From positions 1 to 9,016 of the forward strand of contig JAJYJL010000234.1 of assembly GCA_021789565.1 (NCBI GenBank): a stretch of 9,016 nt of DNA, given 5' to 3'. Both the position numbers and the translations under genes were made by a program. The DNA comes from Acidobacteriota bacterium (lineage in GTDB: Bacteria; Acidobacteriota; Terriglobia; UBA7540). Below, one piece after another: positions 1 through 7,356 of the stretch. The notes beneath the pieces are model-generated. The model saw only the letters and a list, made by a program, of their open reading frames with translations, did no database searches and was not told where the DNA came from. Each line of letters opens with the position of its first letter. Positions within the stretch are counted from its first letter, which is position 1.

Positions 1-1
1 G

Positions 2-628
2 GACCCACGGCATGCATTTCGGGCGTACTTCCGCGATCGCGCTGTGTGGGGGCTGATGATTGGGCGTTTTCTGGCTGATCCGATCTGGTGGTTCTATGCG
101 TTCTGGCTACCGGAATACCTTGCGCAAAGCAGGGGCTTCAGCCTGATTCTGATCGGGAGTACGGCATGGATACCGTTCGTCTTTGCAGGAGCGGGCGGAT
201 GGCTGGGCGGGTACGCGTCAGATCTACTGGTACGCCGCGGAGTCACAACGGTCAGAGCGAGGAAGATTGTGATGGCCGTCAGCGCTCTGTTGATGCTGTC
301 TGGCGTCCCGGCCTTTGAAGTGCAAAGCAATATCCTGGCGCTTGCATGGATCAGCGTGGTCCTGATGGGCTACACCAGCTGGGCCAGCAACATTCTCAGC
401 CTGCCGGCAGACCTTTTCCCAAGTGAAGAGGTTGCCCAGGTCACAGGCCTCACTGGAACCGCTGCCGGCTTCGGCGGCATGGTTTTCACTCTTGCGACAG
501 GCTGGCTCGTGGTGCATATCTCTTACGGTTCCGTGTTTGCTGCCAGCTGCGTGATGATCCTGTGCGCTGCCGCCGTGATCGTTATGCTTGTACCCTCAGC
601 AAAAGTAGTTCAGCCGAGTGTTACGTGA
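2..628 (+). CDS. MFS transporter, ACS (hexuronate/sugar-acid) type, C-terminal half, 5'-truncated
   Basis: This frame is open from the window edge and ends at TGA 626-628, so about 208 residues of the C-terminal half are visible. It is an inner-membrane secondary carrier. Long hydrophobic segments alternate with short charged loops, consistent with roughly TM7-TM12. The stretch LADPIWWFYAFWLPEYL followed by RGF is typical of the anion:cation symporter branch (hexuronate transporters such as ExuT and relatives). A motif-A-like loop, GGYASDLLVRRG, lies at about visible residues 68-79 and marks the major facilitator superfamily. GTG at 44 could be read as a start, but the preceding codons are open and fit the cytoplasmic central loop (RAYFRDRAVWGL), so the true start is upstream of the window. 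A 94-bp gap separates it from the next gene on the same strand. Substrate is inferred only: probably a hexuronate or related sugar acid. Confidence 0.85.
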   Translation, partial: DPRHAFRAYFRDRAVWGLMIGRFLADPIWWFYAFWLPEYLAQSRGFSLILIGSTAWIPFVFAGAGGWLGGYASDLLVRRGVTTVRARKIVMAVSALLMLSGVPAFEVQSNILALAWISVVLMGYTSWASNILSLPADLFPSEEVAQVTGLTGTAAGFGGMVFTLATGWLVVHISYGSVFAASCVMILCAAAVIVMLVPSAKVVQPSVT

Positions 629-708
629 GGGGTCGGATGGTAAAGGCTGTCGAGAATCCCAAGCACGCTGGAATCGAGAAAATTAACACGTAGGAATTCG
701 AACAATTC

Positions 709-714
709 AAGGAG
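709..714 (+). promoter_or_regulatory. Shine-Dalgarno site for the GH-like gene
   Basis: AAGGAG lies 8 nt upstream of ATG 723. This is ideal spacing and fixes the start of the secreted GH-like protein, immediately in front of a signal peptide. Confidence 0.8.
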
Positions 715-722
715 CGTCAGCA

Positions 723-2543
723 ATGAATAGTAGACTTTTGGCAATTACACTGGCCTGCATAGTGTTGGTTGCTTCAACTGGTGCGGCACACGCCCAGGTA
801 ACAAGCCAGACGATCCAGCCGGATGTGGCACAACTTCCCACGTGGTTGCAGCAGGGCAAGTTTCGTTTTGCGCGGTTTGACGGAGGCCCGATCGAAATTC
901 AGAAAACCATCCGTTCCGCATGGGGGATGCGATTCACTCCCGAAGAACAAAAGGTTCTGGCGAACGTTTACGGCAAGTACGAATATGGTCCACGCATGGT
1001 TGATCTGCTGGTGAAAGCGCACGTCAACTTTGTCTGGGTTACTTATAGCGTGGGATTTTCATGGGAAGACGAGTCCCCGCAGCGCGCTATGGTCCGTGAG
1101 ATCACCCAGATGTTGCACGCCCGCGGAATCAAAGTGGCTGCTTACATGGACGCTCACAGCATGTTCTGGCAGAGTATGTTTCGTGATGTGCCTCAGTCGG
1201 TCCGGTGGATCATGTTCGAGCCGAACGGCCTGCCCTACCGCTACTCAGACGGACTTGACGCCTTGCGGTATATGGCGAACCTGGATAATCCCGGCTGGGT
1301 CAAGTACGAAGAGAAGAGAATCAGCGCCATCATCGACGATGGAATGGATGCCATCTTCTTTGACAATACCGGCAATCCCGACTGGAGCAGCGATGAAAGC
1401 GAGGCAGCTTTCTTTACAAAGATTCGAGAGTACATCCACAATACAAAACACTCCGACATTCCAATCTTTTCGAACTTTGGGCTTGTGCCCTCGCGGGCCC
1501 ACCTGAACCGGTACATGGATTTCACTTTCGACGAGCACTGGGTTGAGCCGGGCGTATGGGGCAATGATTGGGAAGTCTCTAACATCCGGCGTACCCGTTA
1601 CATTCGCGGCCTGCTTCCGCCGAACAAACCGCTGATTACCGAATATTCCTTTTTCCACGAAGGAAACCGGTCAACCGGATTCCTGAAACCTGAATCCGAA
1701 GAACTCTCCATCGCTGAAGCCGCCGCTTTTGGCGCAGCCTACACGTGGGACATGGAAGGACCGTTTGATGCCGGACTGATCAACAACGATCCGGACGCAC
1801 ACGCCTCCTGGGACGCGATTGCGCATTATAACGGTTTCCTGGCCAGCCACGAATCGCTCTATACTGGAGCAGAAAACATAACTCCTCTGGCGGTGCTGCT
1901 GCCCGATGATTTCAAGCCTGGTTTTGCTTGGACGGACCCGACCCCCCTTCTCGATTGCCTCTCACGCAACAGTGTCCTGTACGCCATCCGGCTTGCGAAG
2001 AGTGAAACGGCTGAGAGTCTGAAGGCCTATGCCGGGATCATTTTGCCCTGGTACGAAGGCATGACTCCAGAAGAGAAGCGAATGGTCAGCGAGTACGCGG
2101 CCGGCGGCGGCAAGGTCTATGCGTTTGGGACTTCGTCCAGCCGACAAAAGGGGTTCACGGAATTCTCGAATGCAGACATCCTGCAACACCTTGGCAGCGA
2201 CAAACCAGCGCAGGAAGAATTCATCTCGAATGTAAAGGCGTTGGCCCCGGGATCAACTCAGTTCAGGATTGAAACAAAAAGCCACGTCCTGGCAAATGTG
2301 ACAGAGGGGAACAACAACCAGAGTCTCGCCATCCATTTGCTAAACTATGACTCCAAAACGGCTGTAAATCTTGATATTCAACTTTCACTCGGGAAGAGCG
2401 AGAGAGATTTTGCGGGAAAATCTCCGAGCTTAGTTTCGCCCGACACGCCTTCAAGCCACTTAATAGACGTGCACTGGGATGGAAGTAAGTTGCGTGCGAC
2501 ATTGCCATCCTTAAAGCGTTACTCCGTTATCGTGCTGAAGTAA
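723..2543 (+). CDS. Secreted glycoside-hydrolase-like TIM-barrel protein with C-terminal glutamine-amidotransferase-like domain
   Basis: This 606-residue protein begins with a clear Sec signal peptide: a short basic start, hydrophobic residues about 5-20, and a likely cut after AHA (residues 22-24). Residues about 45-380 have the rhythm of a (beta/alpha)8 glycosidase. Strand ends include VNFVWVTYS (101-109), IKVAAYMDAH (136-145), MDAIFFDN (208-215), FSNFG (249-253), FTFDEHW (267-273) and LITEYSF (304-310). Acidic candidates at strand ends are D143, D214, D270/E271 and E307. Residues about 387-490 (LAVLLPDDF, YAGIILPWYEGMTPEE, GGGKVYAFG) resemble the Rossmann-like class I amidotransferase or beta-galactosidase trimerisation-type domain. 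A C-terminal beta-sandwich-like part (SLAIHLLNYD) ends the protein. This architecture recalls hypothetical glycosyl hydrolase families such as GHL6, but I recognise the pattern rather than a characterised enzyme. It probably acts in the periplasm or outside the cell on a glycoside. The substrate is unknown. Confidence 0.75.
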   Translation: MNSRLLAITLACIVLVASTGAAHAQVTSQTIQPDVAQLPTWLQQGKFRFARFDGGPIEIQKTIRSAWGMRFTPEEQKVLANVYGKYEYGPRMVDLLVKAHVNFVWVTYSVGFSWEDESPQRAMVREITQMLHARGIKVAAYMDAHSMFWQSMFRDVPQSVRWIMFEPNGLPYRYSDGLDALRYMANLDNPGWVKYEEKRISAIIDDGMDAIFFDNTGNPDWSSDESEAAFFTKIREYIHNTKHSDIPIFSNFGLVPSRAHLNRYMDFTFDEHWVEPGVWGNDWEVSNIRRTRYIRGLLPPNKPLITEYSFFHEGNRSTGFLKPESEELSIAEAAAFGAAYTWDMEGPFDAGLINNDPDAHASWDAIAHYNGFLASHESLYTGAENITPLAVLLPDDFKPGFAWTDPTPLLDCLSRNSVLYAIRLAKSETAESLKAYAGIILPWYEGMTPEEKRMVSEYAAGGGKVYAFGTSSSRQKGFTEFSNADILQHLGSDKPAQEEFISNVKALAPGSTQFRIETKSHVLANVTEGNNNQSLAIHLLNYDSKTAVNLDIQLSLGKSERDFAGKSPSLVSPDTPSSHLIDVHWDGSKLRATLPSLKRYSVIVLK

Positions 2544-2548
2544 GCACG
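2531..2548 (+). other. 6-bp hairpin across the stop codon of the GH-like gene
   Basis: CGTGCT (2531-2536) pairs perfectly with AGCACG (2543-2548) across a 6-nt loop. It spans the TAA stop. No T-tract follows, so it is not a standard Rho-independent terminator. It could slow decay of the message end or be chance. Confidence 0.25.
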
Positions 2549-2657
2549 CCGATGACGACTGTTGTTCTCAAGGGACCATCATCACGTGCCCGCATCTGGA
2601 ACCAGACAGGGTTTTCTCTCGTGGCAGGTCCAGCCGTGCCGCCAAATCCATAAATTA

Positions 2658-2682
2658 GACTGCCATATGCCGACTGGCAGTC
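2658..2682. other. Perfect 8-bp inverted repeat between convergent genes
   Basis: GACTGCCA (2658-2665) and TGGCAGTC (2675-2682) form an 8-bp perfect stem with a 9-nt loop. It sits between the convergently transcribed GH-like and oxidoreductase genes, where a bidirectional terminator is expected. Neither side has a clean run of T, so a classic intrinsic terminator is doubtful. It stands just upstream of a tRNA T-arm-like motif at 2691-2716. Confidence 0.4.
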
Positions 2683-2767
2683 ATGAGGTTGAAGGTTCGA
2701 ACCTCTGGCTCCGTCATTCTAAACCTTCTCGCCACTGGGCAGTGTTTCTTGTAATCAGGCAGGCAGA

Positions 2768-3766
2768 CTAATCCAAGGAAACCGGCTGACCAGTCTCTGC
2801 GGATTGCAAAGACGCATCCATCAGCGACATCACATCGAGGTTCTCCTGAAGCGGGCAAACGTCCGAATCTCTTTTCTCTTTAACACACTCGACAAAATGC
2901 TTGAGCTGCGCCACGTACATGTCGTCCCGGGATGTATCAACCCGGGTCGCGCTTGAGCCAACCGGATATAAAATGAGTTCGTCTGCAGCCTGTTCCCGCT
3001 CACTGACGTTGCCGCTTACACGAAAACCGTATTCAGCCACGGCCTGAGTCCCGGTAACCTGAACAGAACAGGTGAATGGCCATGAATCGGCCATGAGAAA
3101 ACTTGCCTCGATAGTGGCCACTGCCGGTCCGCATCGTAACGTTGTCGAAGCATGGTCCCAGCAGCCGCTCTCGGACCGGACGCCCACCGTATGAATTTCG
3201 CTCGGCTGTCCCAGCAACCAGTAAACATAGTCCATGTCATGAACTTGAAGATCCAGCAGACAGCCTCCACTTTTTGCCGGATCGCGAAACCAACTGCCCA
3301 CTGCAGGCGGTTTCGCTAAACGATGCGCATGGACGACGCTGACAGAACCGAATTTGCCATTTTCGACCATTCGCTTGATCTCAACGTACTGCGGCCAGAA
3401 CCGCAACACCTGGGCAACCATCAAAACGGTACCCCCGCGACCTTTGGCCGCGACCATTTTTTCGGCTGTACGTCTGTTCAACGCGAAAGGTTTTTCGCAA
3501 AGCACGTGACAGCCGTGGGCAAGCGCTTCAATGACGTACTGTTCGTGCAGAAAAGTGGGCACGCAAACGATCACAGCATCGGGACGGGACTCCACAAGCA
3601 TGTCGTGAAAGTTACTGTATAGACGCACGCTTGGATCGCAGTACTTCCCTACAAGGTCAGGATGCGAAGTCCAGGCACCAACCACGCGTGCCCCGTCGAT
3701 TTTCTGACTGGCATCATAGTGGACCTTGCCGATATACCCCATGCCAGCGATAGCGAGTTTGATCAT
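2768..3766 (-). CDS. Gfo/Idh/MocA family NAD(P)-dependent oxidoreductase
   Basis: This 332-residue cytoplasmic protein has the usual family length and no signal peptide. The N-terminal Rossmann fold opens with IAGMGYIGKVH (residues 6-16), the GxGxxG dinucleotide site (G8, G10, G13). The strand VIVCVPTFLH (65-74) and the family hallmark EKPFAL (91-96) follow, with K92 the conserved catalytic lysine. The C-terminal alpha/beta domain carries GGCLLDLQVHDMDYVYWLLG at about 167-186, where D172 and H176 match the substrate-binding and proton-transfer positions of the family. Members oxidise or reduce a hydroxyl/keto group on sugars, sugar nucleotides or inositols. Start ATG 3766 is preceded on the minus strand by GGGAAGGAG with a 3-nt gap after AAGGAG. 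It is convergent with the GH-like gene and divergent from the ceramidase-like gene. Substrate cannot be read from sequence, but the neighbouring DegT protein suggests a keto/amino sugar or cyclitol. Confidence 0.9.
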   Translation of the reverse strand: MIKLAIAGMGYIGKVHYDASQKIDGARVVGAWTSHPDLVGKYCDPSVRLYSNFHDMLVESRPDAVIVCVPTFLHEQYVIEALAHGCHVLCEKPFALNRRTAEKMVAAKGRGGTVLMVAQVLRFWPQYVEIKRMVENGKFGSVSVVHAHRLAKPPAVGSWFRDPAKSGGCLLDLQVHDMDYVYWLLGQPSEIHTVGVRSESGCWDHASTTLRCGPAVATIEASFLMADSWPFTCSVQVTGTQAVAEYGFRVSGNVSEREQAADELILYPVGSSATRVDTSRDDMYVAQLKHFVECVKEKRDSDVCPLQENLDVMSLMDASLQSAETGQPVSLD

Positions 3767-3821
3767 GATCTCCTTCCCTGCAATCGAACGCTGCCCTTCG
3801 CGCCTTGAATTCGGGGCGCCT

Positions 3822-4054
3822 TCACAGATTGTCGAAAATAACGCACATGAAGTCTACCTTATCTTTTTTATCGAGCAGCAACAGCCAATGTTCCAGCCAA
3901 ACACCCTCTCTGCGTGATTGCTCGGCACCCGCACAAACGTCAGCGAAGGGAGCATATTCAATCTTGAGATTGTAATGCGCGAGGCCCTGGAGTAAGGGAA
4001 CTTTCCAACAACGATGACATCTTGCTCGATGCCGCTATCATCAATATAGGTCAT
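3822..4054 (-). pseudogene. Possible frame-broken coding remnant (distal part)
   Basis: Reading the minus strand from ATG 4054 gives MTYIDDSGIEQDVIVVGKF, which looks like real protein. Near 4005 the protein-like reading moves to another frame: PLLQGLAHYNLKIEYAPFAD, then REGVWLEHWLLLLDKKDKVD, ending FMCVIFDNL at TGA 3824-3822. The original frame continues without a stop to about 3854 but becomes cysteine/serine-rich and unconvincing. Neither strand carries a competing gene here, so these are not shadows. A single frameshift in an old gene would explain the pattern. I do not recognise a family. Chance open frames of this size are possible, so confidence is low. Confidence 0.3.
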
Positions 4055-4260
4055 CTTTTCTTTCCTGTCGCCCACGCCGGGAGTGTGTTTTCCCGAGACT
4101 GAAGTTGATCTTCTAATGTAATATTGGGCTCGGTTGAGGCCTGATCGCGGTCAATCTGAAACGCCGGCTTGGCGTTATATTCATCGGTAAAGGTGGCCTG
4201 GTATCTGTGACTCCGCGTTTGAGCTTTGTCGTATCGCCACCCGCAAGGGCGTGCAGACCC
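4051..4260 (-). pseudogene. Possible truncated coding remnant (proximal part)
   Basis: A minus-strand frame running into this gap from about 4260 reads RYDKAQTRSHRYQATFTDEY, then NAKPAFQIDRDQASTEPNIT and ends LPAWATGKKR at TGA 4053-4051. Its stop overlaps the ATG of the next minus-strand frame (ATGA, 4054-4051), as in translationally coupled genes or a single broken gene. Beyond about 4270 the same frame is merely antisense to the ceramidase-like gene, so any real gene has lost its 5' part. The family is not recognised. It may be a relic left by rearrangement. Confidence 0.28.
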
Positions 4261-4272
4261 TGGTGCCTGACT

Positions 4273-5715
4273 ATGAAGGAGAAGCCTGTGCTTGGACCCA
4301 GGTTCTATCTCACTCCATTGATACTCACGGCTTGCGTACTTGCTGGAGGGGAACGTCTTTCCGCTCGTGCGCCATGGAAGGCGGGATTTGCGAAGGTCAA
4401 AATCACGCCCCACGGCTCGCTTTGGATGGCAGGGTATGCGGCCAGGACCCATGCCTCGCAAGGAACACTTCTGGGTCTGCACGCAAAGGCGCTTGCGCTT
4501 GAGGATGAGTCCGGCCACCGCGCCGTGCTGGTAACAACCGACCTGCTGGGACTTCCCCGGGACGTTAGCGAAGAGATTGCCAGCCGCGTCCAGCAGAAGT
4601 ATGGTTTAGACCGCGACCAACTGCTTTTGAATTCCTCCCACACGCACAGCGGGCCAGTTCTCGGCACAATGTTGTCGGTTGCTTACGAAGGCAAGCATGG
4701 CATCAATGCGGAGCAATGGGAAGCCGTGAAAGTCTATACCCAATTCCTTGAAGGCCAGATCGTCAAAGTTGTAGGCGAAGCCCTTCACAACTTACAACCG
4801 GCTACTCTGAGCCTCGGGCATGGGGAAGCCGGCTTCGCTGTCAACCGCCGCGTAAGGACCGCCGCCGGATACGTCGGAGGCGTCAACCCGCAGGGTCCCG
4901 TGGACCACGACGTTCCCGTCCTGGTGGTCCGGAACCAACATGGAAAGATTCTTGGCATCGTTTTCGGTTACGCTTGCCACAACACGACCATTGGCTCGGA
5001 TTACTACAAATTCAGCGGAGACTACGCTGGCTTTGCCCAACTTTCTCTGGAGAAGCATTATCGCGGAGCGGTCGCCATTTTCGTGCAGGGTTGCGGCGCA
5101 GACGCGAATCCTTACCCGCGCTGGAGCAAAGGTCAAAGCGGAGTGGAATTTGCGCGGCAGCACGGCGAGGAACTGGCCCAGGCGGTGAAGAACGTCACGG
5201 ATGGCTCTTTGCAGCCGATTGGCGGACTTCTCAAGACGGCATTTAAAGTCTTTCCCGTCAGGTTCGCCGGTCCGCCCACGCGTGCGGATTATGAAAAACA
5301 TCTCAATAGCGATGACATTTACGTTCGAAAGCACGCAGAGGAAATGCTGAAGATCATCGACCGGGATGGCCATGTGCCCTCCAGCTATCCCTACTCGCTC
5401 GAAGTCTGGCAATTCGGATCCGGCCTGACCTTTGTAGCATTAGCCGGCGAAGTCGTTGTTGATTACGATTTGAGGCTCAAGAAAGAATTCGGCTCAGACA
5501 ACTTGTGGGTGGCGGGATACAGCAACGATGTCTTCGCCTATATTCCCTCGGAGCGAATCCTCAAAGAAGGCGGCTACGAAGGTGGGGGAGCGATGATCTA
5601 CTACGGGCAACCCGGCCCATTTGCACCCGGCATTGAAGGAACCATCATCGGCGAGGTCCACGAGTTGATTGAAAGTCTCCGAGCACAGTCCCAAGTGGCG
5701 GGCACAGCTCGATAG
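4273..5715 (+). CDS. Exported neutral/alkaline ceramidase-fold metalloamidase-like protein lacking the serine nucleophile
   Basis: This 480-residue protein from ATG 4273 matches the catalytic domain of the non-lysosomal ceramidase family: [12 protein letters not shown] (37-48), GYAAR (54-58), [10 protein letters not shown] near 69-78, SSHTHSGP (121-128), [11 protein letters not shown] (231-241), [13 protein letters not shown] (271-283), [10 protein letters not shown] (389-398) and [12 protein letters not shown] (415-426). Candidate zinc ligands H123/H125, H236, E393 and Y423 correspond to the His, His, Glu, Tyr set known for Pseudomonas ceramidase. The nucleophilic serine loop (GDxSPN-like) is replaced by GADANP, and the C-terminal Ig-like domain of true ceramidases (about 650-700 residues) is absent. 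It is therefore probably a zinc hydrolase on another amide or ester, not a ceramidase. The N-terminus (about 11-25, [15 protein letters not shown]) is a signal peptide, and LTAC at 18-21 could be a lipobox. GTG 4207 is an alternative start but would bury the signal. The upstream SD is weak. Confidence 0.8.
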   Translation: MKEKPVLGPRFYLTPLILTACVLAGGERLSARAPWKAGFAKVKITPHGSLWMAGYAARTHASQGTLLGLHAKALALEDESGHRAVLVTTDLLGLPRDVSEEIASRVQQKYGLDRDQLLLNSSHTHSGPVLGTMLSVAYEGKHGINAEQWEAVKVYTQFLEGQIVKVVGEALHNLQPATLSLGHGEAGFAVNRRVRTAAGYVGGVNPQGPVDHDVPVLVVRNQHGKILGIVFGYACHNTTIGSDYYKFSGDYAGFAQLSLEKHYRGAVAIFVQGCGADANPYPRWSKGQSGVEFARQHGEELAQAVKNVTDGSLQPIGGLLKTAFKVFPVRFAGPPTRADYEKHLNSDDIYVRKHAEEMLKIIDRDGHVPSSYPYSLEVWQFGSGLTFVALAGEVVVDYDLRLKKEFGSDNLWVAGYSNDVFAYIPSERILKEGGYEGGGAMIYYGQPGPFAPGIEGTIIGEVHELIESLRAQSQVAGTAR

Positions 5716-5759
5716 GCCGGTTTCAGGCAACCATCCGAAAGCAGGCAATGCGGAATTTC

Positions 5760-5766
5760 AGGGAGG
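5760..5766 (+). promoter_or_regulatory. Shine-Dalgarno site for the DegT-family gene
   Basis: AGGGAGG ends 4 nt before ATG 5771. It selects this start over an in-frame upstream ATG at 5669, which overlaps the preceding gene, and it places the twin-arginine motif at the protein N-terminus. Confidence 0.8.
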
Positions 5767-5770
5767 AATT

Positions 5771-7126
5771 ATGAAAAGCAATCTCACGCGACGAGATTTT
5801 CTGGGCAGCGCAGTGGGCGTTGCAGCGGGACTGGCAGCAACAGAACGGGGTCTTTCAAAAGCGGCTCCGACATCACGGGGAAGCACCAGTCTGGCGGTTC
5901 TCGGCGGCAGCCCGGTCAGGACAACACCCTTTCCGTCATGGCCGGTCATTGAGGAGAACGATAAAAAGGGCTGGATGCAGGTGCTGATGACGGGCAAATG
6001 GAACCGTCTGGACGGCCACTTTGCTCACCAGTTTGAAACCACCTGGGCGCGTATGCTTGGTGCGAAATACGGCCTGGCTACCGCCAGCGGGACAACTGCT
6101 TTGTTGACATCGGCCAACGCGCTGGGCATCGGGCCGGGTGACGAAGTTATCGTCCCCCCTTACACGTTTGTCGCGACTGTAAACATAGTTCTGTTGCAAC
6201 ATGCCCTACCGGTCTTTGTCGACACCGATCCCGAAACCTTCCAGATTGACGCCCGCAAAGCCGAGGCCGCAATCACCAAACGAACTCGTTGCATAATTCC
6301 CGTTCACCTGGGAGGCTCGGCGGCTGACATGGATACCATCCTCGATGTCGCCAAGCGGCACAATTTGTTTGTCATCGAAGACGCCTGCCAGGCCCACCTG
6401 GCGGAGTGGCATCACAGGAAAGTGAGCACGCTGGGCAATCTTGGATGCTTCAGTTTCCAGGCCTCAAAGAACCTCAATTCCGGGGAAGGCGGGGCAATTC
6501 TAACCAACGATGAGGGGCTCTACGAATTTTGCCTGAGCTTCCACAATCAAGGCAGGGGTAGATACAACTCCGGGTTCGGCTACGTCCGGAACGGAGCAAA
6601 CTTCCGCATGACCGAATTCCAGGGTGCCTTACTCCTGCAGCAACTGACCCGGCTGGAATCGCAAAGCCAGAGACGCACCGAAAACGCCGAGTATCTGACG
6701 AAGCTCCTGAAGGGAATTCCCGGAATTTCGCCGGCCCGCATGTACGACGCCTGTACTAGAAACGCCTACCATCTCTACATGTTCCATTATGACGGCGCGC
6801 ATTTTGCCGGGCTTCCGCGTTCCCGGTTTCTGAAAGCCCTCGAGGCGGAAGGTGTCCCCGCGTCGGGCGGATACACGCCGCTGAACAAGGAGCCATTCCT
6901 GAAGGAGGCCCTTGGCTCGCGTGCCTTTAAGGCCATCTACACCGAGAAGGAACTGGCCGAATACGAAGAGCGGAACCACTGCCCTGAAAACGACAAGCTC
7001 TGCGAGAGGGCTGTCTGGTTCACACAAACCATGTTTTTGGGAACGAAAGATGACATGGATCAGATCGCAGAAGCGATCAGAAAGATCCAGAAGCAGGCTG
7101 GCGCGCTCGCGCGATCCCAAGCCTGA
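5771..7126 (+). CDS. DegT/DnrJ/EryC1/StrS family PLP aminotransferase with Tat signal peptide
   Basis: From ATG 5771 the protein has 451 residues. It opens with TRRDFLGSA (6-14), a textbook twin-arginine motif, then a hydrophobic [10 protein letters not shown] run and a probable cut near residue 31, so it should be exported folded with its cofactor. The body is a fold-type I sugar aminotransferase: TASGTTAL (104-111) for phosphate binding, [12 protein letters not shown] (125-136), VIEDACQAH (201-209) with D204 for the pyridine nitrogen, and [16 protein letters not shown] (226-241) with K233 as the Schiff-base lysine. [10 protein letters not shown] (278-287) and [16 protein letters not shown] (402-417) are also family-like. 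These enzymes aminate keto sugars, keto-cyclitols or related ketones using glutamate or glutamine, or run in reverse. The 55-bp gap from the ceramidase-like gene suggests one transcript. Export of such a PLP enzyme is unusual: it may act in the periplasm, or the Tat tag may be inherited from a fused or repurposed protein. Confidence 0.88.
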   Translation: MKSNLTRRDFLGSAVGVAAGLAATERGLSKAAPTSRGSTSLAVLGGSPVRTTPFPSWPVIEENDKKGWMQVLMTGKWNRLDGHFAHQFETTWARMLGAKYGLATASGTTALLTSANALGIGPGDEVIVPPYTFVATVNIVLLQHALPVFVDTDPETFQIDARKAEAAITKRTRCIIPVHLGGSAADMDTILDVAKRHNLFVIEDACQAHLAEWHHRKVSTLGNLGCFSFQASKNLNSGEGGAILTNDEGLYEFCLSFHNQGRGRYNSGFGYVRNGANFRMTEFQGALLLQQLTRLESQSQRRTENAEYLTKLLKGIPGISPARMYDACTRNAYHLYMFHYDGAHFAGLPRSRFLKALEAEGVPASGGYTPLNKEPFLKEALGSRAFKAIYTEKELAEYEERNHCPENDKLCERAVWFTQTMFLGTKDDMDQIAEAIRKIQKQAGALARSQA

Positions 7127-7300
7127 CGTGTAACTCCGGACTGGTGGGGAATTGGTCCACCCCAAGCGTCAGGCCAGCCAGGTGATTTGATCGTCCAGTC
7201 CCCCCTTGCATTGATCTGAAATCATGGGTATTGGGGACGCGCCGGATGCCACAAGGCCGTTGCTCCATCCCTTGCAAAGCCATCATCCGATCCCGATTTC

Positions 7301-7328
7301 ACTGATTCAACATCAGTTCTGCTTTTTT
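7301..7328 (+). terminator. Weak Rho-independent terminator candidate
   Basis: ACTGAT (7301-7306) pairs with ATCAGT (7312-7317) over a 5-nt loop. TCTGC and then a run of six T (7323-7328) follow. The stem is short and AT-rich and the T run is displaced by 5 nt, so strength is doubtful. It lies 175 bp past the DegT-family stop codon, in the right direction to end the ceramidase-like/DegT transcript. Confidence 0.3.
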
Positions 7329-7356
7329 CGTCCCCCAGGCTTCTACCACTCCCACC

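Larger units (their letters stand above)
3767..4272. other. 506-bp divergent intergenic region
   Basis: This gap lies between the minus-strand oxidoreductase and the plus-strand ceramidase-like gene, so it must hold both promoters if they are transcribed as drawn. I cannot point to a convincing -35/-10 pair. The ribosome binding site for the minus-strand gene is at 3770-3775. The rest contains minus-strand frames that read like eroded protein (described separately), and no plus-strand gene is evident. Confidence 0.5.

Noticed and set aside
2685..2720. Complete tRNA gene
   Set aside because: Only a T-loop-like motif is present; the T-stem is mismatched and no D-arm, standard 17-nt anticodon arm or 5' acceptor strand could be found.
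2562..2771. 69-codon plus-strand open frame in the convergent gap
   Set aside because: No ribosome binding site, no family features, and it overlaps the end of the minus-strand oxidoreductase.
4207..4272. Upstream GTG start for the ceramidase-like protein
   Set aside because: It adds 22 residues without homology or an SD and would push the signal peptide inward. ATG 4273 starts directly with a plausible signal peptide.
4792..5412. 206-codon minus-strand open frame inside the ceramidase-like gene
   Set aside because: It is antisense to a well-supported conserved protein; its composition is that of a shadow frame.
5669..5770. Upstream ATG start for the DegT-family protein overlapping the previous gene
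   Set aside because: The strong SD at 5760-5766 and the Tat motif immediately after ATG 5771 mark the true start.
7143..7161. GGTGG/CCACC hairpin just after the DegT-family gene as a terminator
   Set aside because: Only a 5-bp stem with a 9-nt loop and no T-tract.
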